A stretch of 64,000 nt of DNA. It comes from Aquibaculum arenosum. Lineage in GTDB: Bacteria > Pseudomonadota > Alphaproteobacteria > Kiloniellales > DSM-21159. Below are positions 62,085 to 64,000 of this stretch, in pieces. The DNA is taken from assembly GCF_029222965.1 (NCBI RefSeq), contig NZ_JARHUD010000001.1:248001-312000 (forward strand). Reading direction: 5' to 3'. The position numbers and the translations under genes are program-made. A model generated the notes under the pieces. The model had not been told where the DNA came from. It made no database searches and saw nothing but the letters and a program-made list of their open reading frames with translations. Position 1 is the first letter of the stretch, and every line of letters starts with the position of its first letter.

Positions 62085-63731
62085 ATGGCTGAAGCCATCA
62101 GCAAGTTCGACCAGGATCTGCCGCGTCGGGAAGCCAACCACGTCGCCTTGTCGCCGATTTCCTTCCTGCAGCGCTCCGCGGCGATCTATCCGGAGTCGAC
62201 CGCTGTCATTCATGGCCGCCATTACAGTTACCGCGAATTTGCCGAGCGCTGCCGCCGGCTTGCTTCGGCCCTGCGGAAGCGCGGCCTCGGGCAGGGCGAC
62301 ACCGTGGCGGTCATGGCACCCAATGTTCCGGCGCTCTTGGAAGCGCATTACGGCGTGCCGATGTTCGGCGGCGTGCTCAACGCCCTCAACATTCGCCTGG
62401 ATCCGGCCACCATCGCCTTCATCCTGCAGCACGGCGAGGCCAAGGCGCTGATCGTCGATCGCGAGTTCTCGCCGGTGATCCAGGCCGCCCTGGCCGATCT
62501 GGACCGCAAGCCGCTGGTCATCGACTACGACGATGCTATGACGGAGGCCCAGGGCGGAACGCGCGGGCCGCTGATCGGCGAACTGGAGTACGAAGCCCTG
62601 CTGGCGGAGGGCGATCCCGATTTCGCCTGGCAGCCGCCGGCCGACGAGTGGCAGGCGCTGGCGCTGAACTACACCTCGGGAACCACCGGTGATCCTAAGG
62701 GCGTGGTCTATCATCACCGCGGCGCCTTCCTGAACGCGGTGGGCAACGCAATGGTGTTGGGCATCGACCGGCGCGCCGCCTACCTCTGGACCCTGCCGAT
62801 GTTCCACTGCAACGGCTGGACCTACACCTGGGCAGTCACCGCCATGTCCGGGACCCATGTCTGCTTGCGCAAGGTGGACCCGGCGCTGATCTACCCCTTG
62901 ATCGAGGAAGCAGGGGTCACGCATCTCTGCGGCGCGCCCATCGTTCTCAACCTGCTGGCGCATTCTCCAGCGGACGTTCGGCGGCCGCTGCCGCGGCGGG
63001 TGCGTGTCGGCACCGGCGGCGCGGCGCCGCCCTCGGCGGTGATCTCGCGCCTGGAGCAGCAGGGCTTCGAGGTCCTGCACCTCTACGGCCTGACCGAATG
63101 CTACGGCCCCTCGACGCTCTGCGCCTGGCAGGACGACTGGAGCAATCTGCCGCTGGAGGAACGTGCCGTAAAAATGGCGCGCCAGGGCGTGGCCTATCCG
63201 ACGCTGCAGGAAGCCAGCGTGCGCGATCCGGAGACCCTGGAGGCTGTGCCGGCCGACGGGGAGACGGTGGGCGAGCTGATGCTGCGCGGCAACACGCTGA
63301 TGAAGGGCTACCTGAAGAACCCCGAGGCCACGCGCAAGGCCTTCGCCGGCGGTTGGTTCCGCACCGGTGACTTGGGCGTGGTCCATCCCGACGGCTATGT
63401 GGAAATCAAGGACCGCTCCAAGGACATCATCATCTCCGGTGGGGAGAACATCTCCTCCCTGGAAGTGGAAGAGGTGCTCTACCGGCACCCCAAGGTCATG
63501 GAAGCAGCAGTTGTCGCCCGGCCCGATCCCAAGTGGGGCGAGAGCCCCTGTGCCTTCGTGACCCTGCAGCAGGGGGAGGAGGCGACGGCGGAGGAGATTC
63601 TCGCCTGGTGCCGCGATCACCTGGCGCGCTTCAAACTGCCCAAGACGGTGGTGTTCGGCGCCCTGCCGAAGACTTCCACCGGCAAGATCCAAAAGTTCGT
63701 TCTGCGCGAGCAGGCCAAGGAGCAGAAATGA
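62085..63731 (+). CDS. Acyl-CoA synthetase (AMP-forming), DmdB-like paralogue
   Basis: A 548-residue ANL-superfamily ligase with the phosphate loop YTSGTTGDPKGVVYHH, HLYGLTECYGP, GWFRTGDLG and KDRSKDIIISGGENISSLE, ending with the catalytic lysine in STGKIQKF. It is a close paralogue of the ligase at 7355: both share LSPISFL/LSPLSFL, AAIYP, VAVMAPN and LPMFHCNGW. The ATG at 62085 follows GAGGGAG. Its stop overlaps the SDR gene (ATGA), suggesting the activated acyl-CoA or its product is handled by that dehydrogenase. Confidence 0.9.
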   Translation: MAEAISKFDQDLPRREANHVALSPISFLQRSAAIYPESTAVIHGRHYSYREFAERCRRLASALRKRGLGQGDTVAVMAPNVPALLEAHYGVPMFGGVLNALNIRLDPATIAFILQHGEAKALIVDREFSPVIQAALADLDRKPLVIDYDDAMTEAQGGTRGPLIGELEYEALLAEGDPDFAWQPPADEWQALALNYTSGTTGDPKGVVYHHRGAFLNAVGNAMVLGIDRRAAYLWTLPMFHCNGWTYTWAVTAMSGTHVCLRKVDPALIYPLIEEAGVTHLCGAPIVLNLLAHSPADVRRPLPRRVRVGTGGAAPPSAVISRLEQQGFEVLHLYGLTECYGPSTLCAWQDDWSNLPLEERAVKMARQGVAYPTLQEASVRDPETLEAVPADGETVGELMLRGNTLMKGYLKNPEATRKAFAGGWFRTGDLGVVHPDGYVEIKDRSKDIIISGGENISSLEVEEVLYRHPKVMEAAVVARPDPKWGESPCAFVTLQQGEEATAEEILAWCRDHLARFKLPKTVVFGALPKTSTGKIQKFVLREQAKEQK

Positions 63732-64000
63732 TTCACTCTGATCTGAGCGGCCGCGTCGCCTTGGTTACCGGCGCGTCCAGCGGTATTGGCCACCACTTCG
63801 CCCAGACCCTGGCCCGTGCCGGTGCGCGGGTCGCCATCGGCGCACGGCGCAGTGAGAAGCTGGAATCTCTGGCGTCGGAGATCGCCGCGGCCGGTGGGCG
63901 GGCGCTGCCGTTGCGCCTGGACGTGACCGACCGGAACTCTGTTGTCGAGGCCTTCGCCCATGCGGAGACTGAACTGGGCACCCCCGACATCATCGTGAAC
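63728..64000 (+). CDS. SDR family oxidoreductase (3' part cut by window edge)
   Basis: The first 91 codons of a short-chain dehydrogenase/reductase: NAD(P)-binding TGASSGIG near residue 15, followed by LARAGARVAIGARRSEKLES and LPLRLDVTDRNSVVEA. The ATG at 63728 overlaps the ligase stop by four bases (ATGA). The active-site Ser-Tyr-Lys lies outside the window, so activity cannot be confirmed. Coupling to an acyl-CoA ligase suggests a role in fatty-acid or hydroxyacyl metabolism. Confidence 0.85.
   Translation, partial: MIHSDLSGRVALVTGASSGIGHHFAQTLARAGARVAIGARRSEKLESLASEIAAAGGRALPLRLDVTDRNSVVEAFAHAETELGTPDIIVN

Noticed and set aside
61990-63692. Long open frame antisense to the acyl-CoA ligase, continuous with the DsbA gene
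   Set aside because: It is a high-GC shadow frame of the 62085 ligase; the protein has no domain similarity and the DsbA part starts properly at 61973.

Overview
The window is a gene-dense, high-GC stretch (roughly two-thirds G+C by eye) of a bacterial chromosome. Gene content and order point to an alphaproteobacterium, most likely a Rhodospirillales-type lineage: dnaB-alr-radA-cvpA linkage, two DUF465/YdcH-like proteins, PdeM, two IalB-family secreted proteins, a heterotetrameric sarcosine oxidase and several acyl-CoA ligases. The taxonomic call is an inference from gene content, not from a marker-gene tree. I see no insertion sequence, prophage, CRISPR array, rRNA or tRNA. The DNA looks like stable chromosome with some accessory catabolic islands.

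Layout. 1-7300 (minus strand): cvpA (cut by the window edge), radA, an MlaF/MlaE-type lipid ABC transporter pair, alanine racemase, replicative helicase DnaB, a LOG-family phosphoribohydrolase and a secreted EndoU-type nuclease. 7355-17750: an acyl-CoA ligase, a small DUF465 protein, UbiX, a periplasmic protein joining a c-type heme motif to a Vgb-like beta-propeller, ChrA, a TIGR02444 protein, phosphofructokinase, a second DUF465 protein, a methyltransferase, purEK with a structured leader, a Dabb protein and a small membrane protein. 17778-24758 (minus): soxBDAG (sarcosine oxidase) and a gamma-glutamyltransferase-family enzyme. 24866-33263: an ABC-F protein, ndk with a clear terminator, a CaiC-like ligase plus thiolase, a GFA zinc protein, a membrane GGDEF protein and an Mrr-type nuclease.

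33297-42562 is the most coherent accessory island. An RpiR regulator is followed by a complete branched-chain-amino-acid-type ABC transporter (livGFHMK). A glutamine-synthetase-like ligase, an N-formylglutamate-amidohydrolase-like enzyme and a cysteine hydrolase follow, and a paralogous cysteine hydrolase is divergent at the other end. It reads as import and stepwise breakdown of a nitrogenous amide or amine whose identity the sequence does not reveal.

42575-49143: DedA, a small membrane protein, a ThDP enzyme, an ECF sigma/anti-sigma pair and a divergent DUF4168 gene whose upstream region shares a GGAAC-N18-GTC element with the sigma gene. Then come a tiny lipoprotein, nicotinamidase and a small hypothetical protein. 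49197-55184: PdeM, a quinone oxidoreductase, a ReAV-type L-asparaginase, a TrmH-family methyltransferase, and rlmN flanked by two IalB-family genes. 55401-61326: a glycerol-3-phosphate-type (Ugp) import operon with a GlpR-like repressor, a matching operator palindrome and a phosphodiesterase. 61320-64000: a DsbA-family oxidoreductase, a second acyl-CoA ligase closely related to the one at 7355, and the start of an SDR gene.
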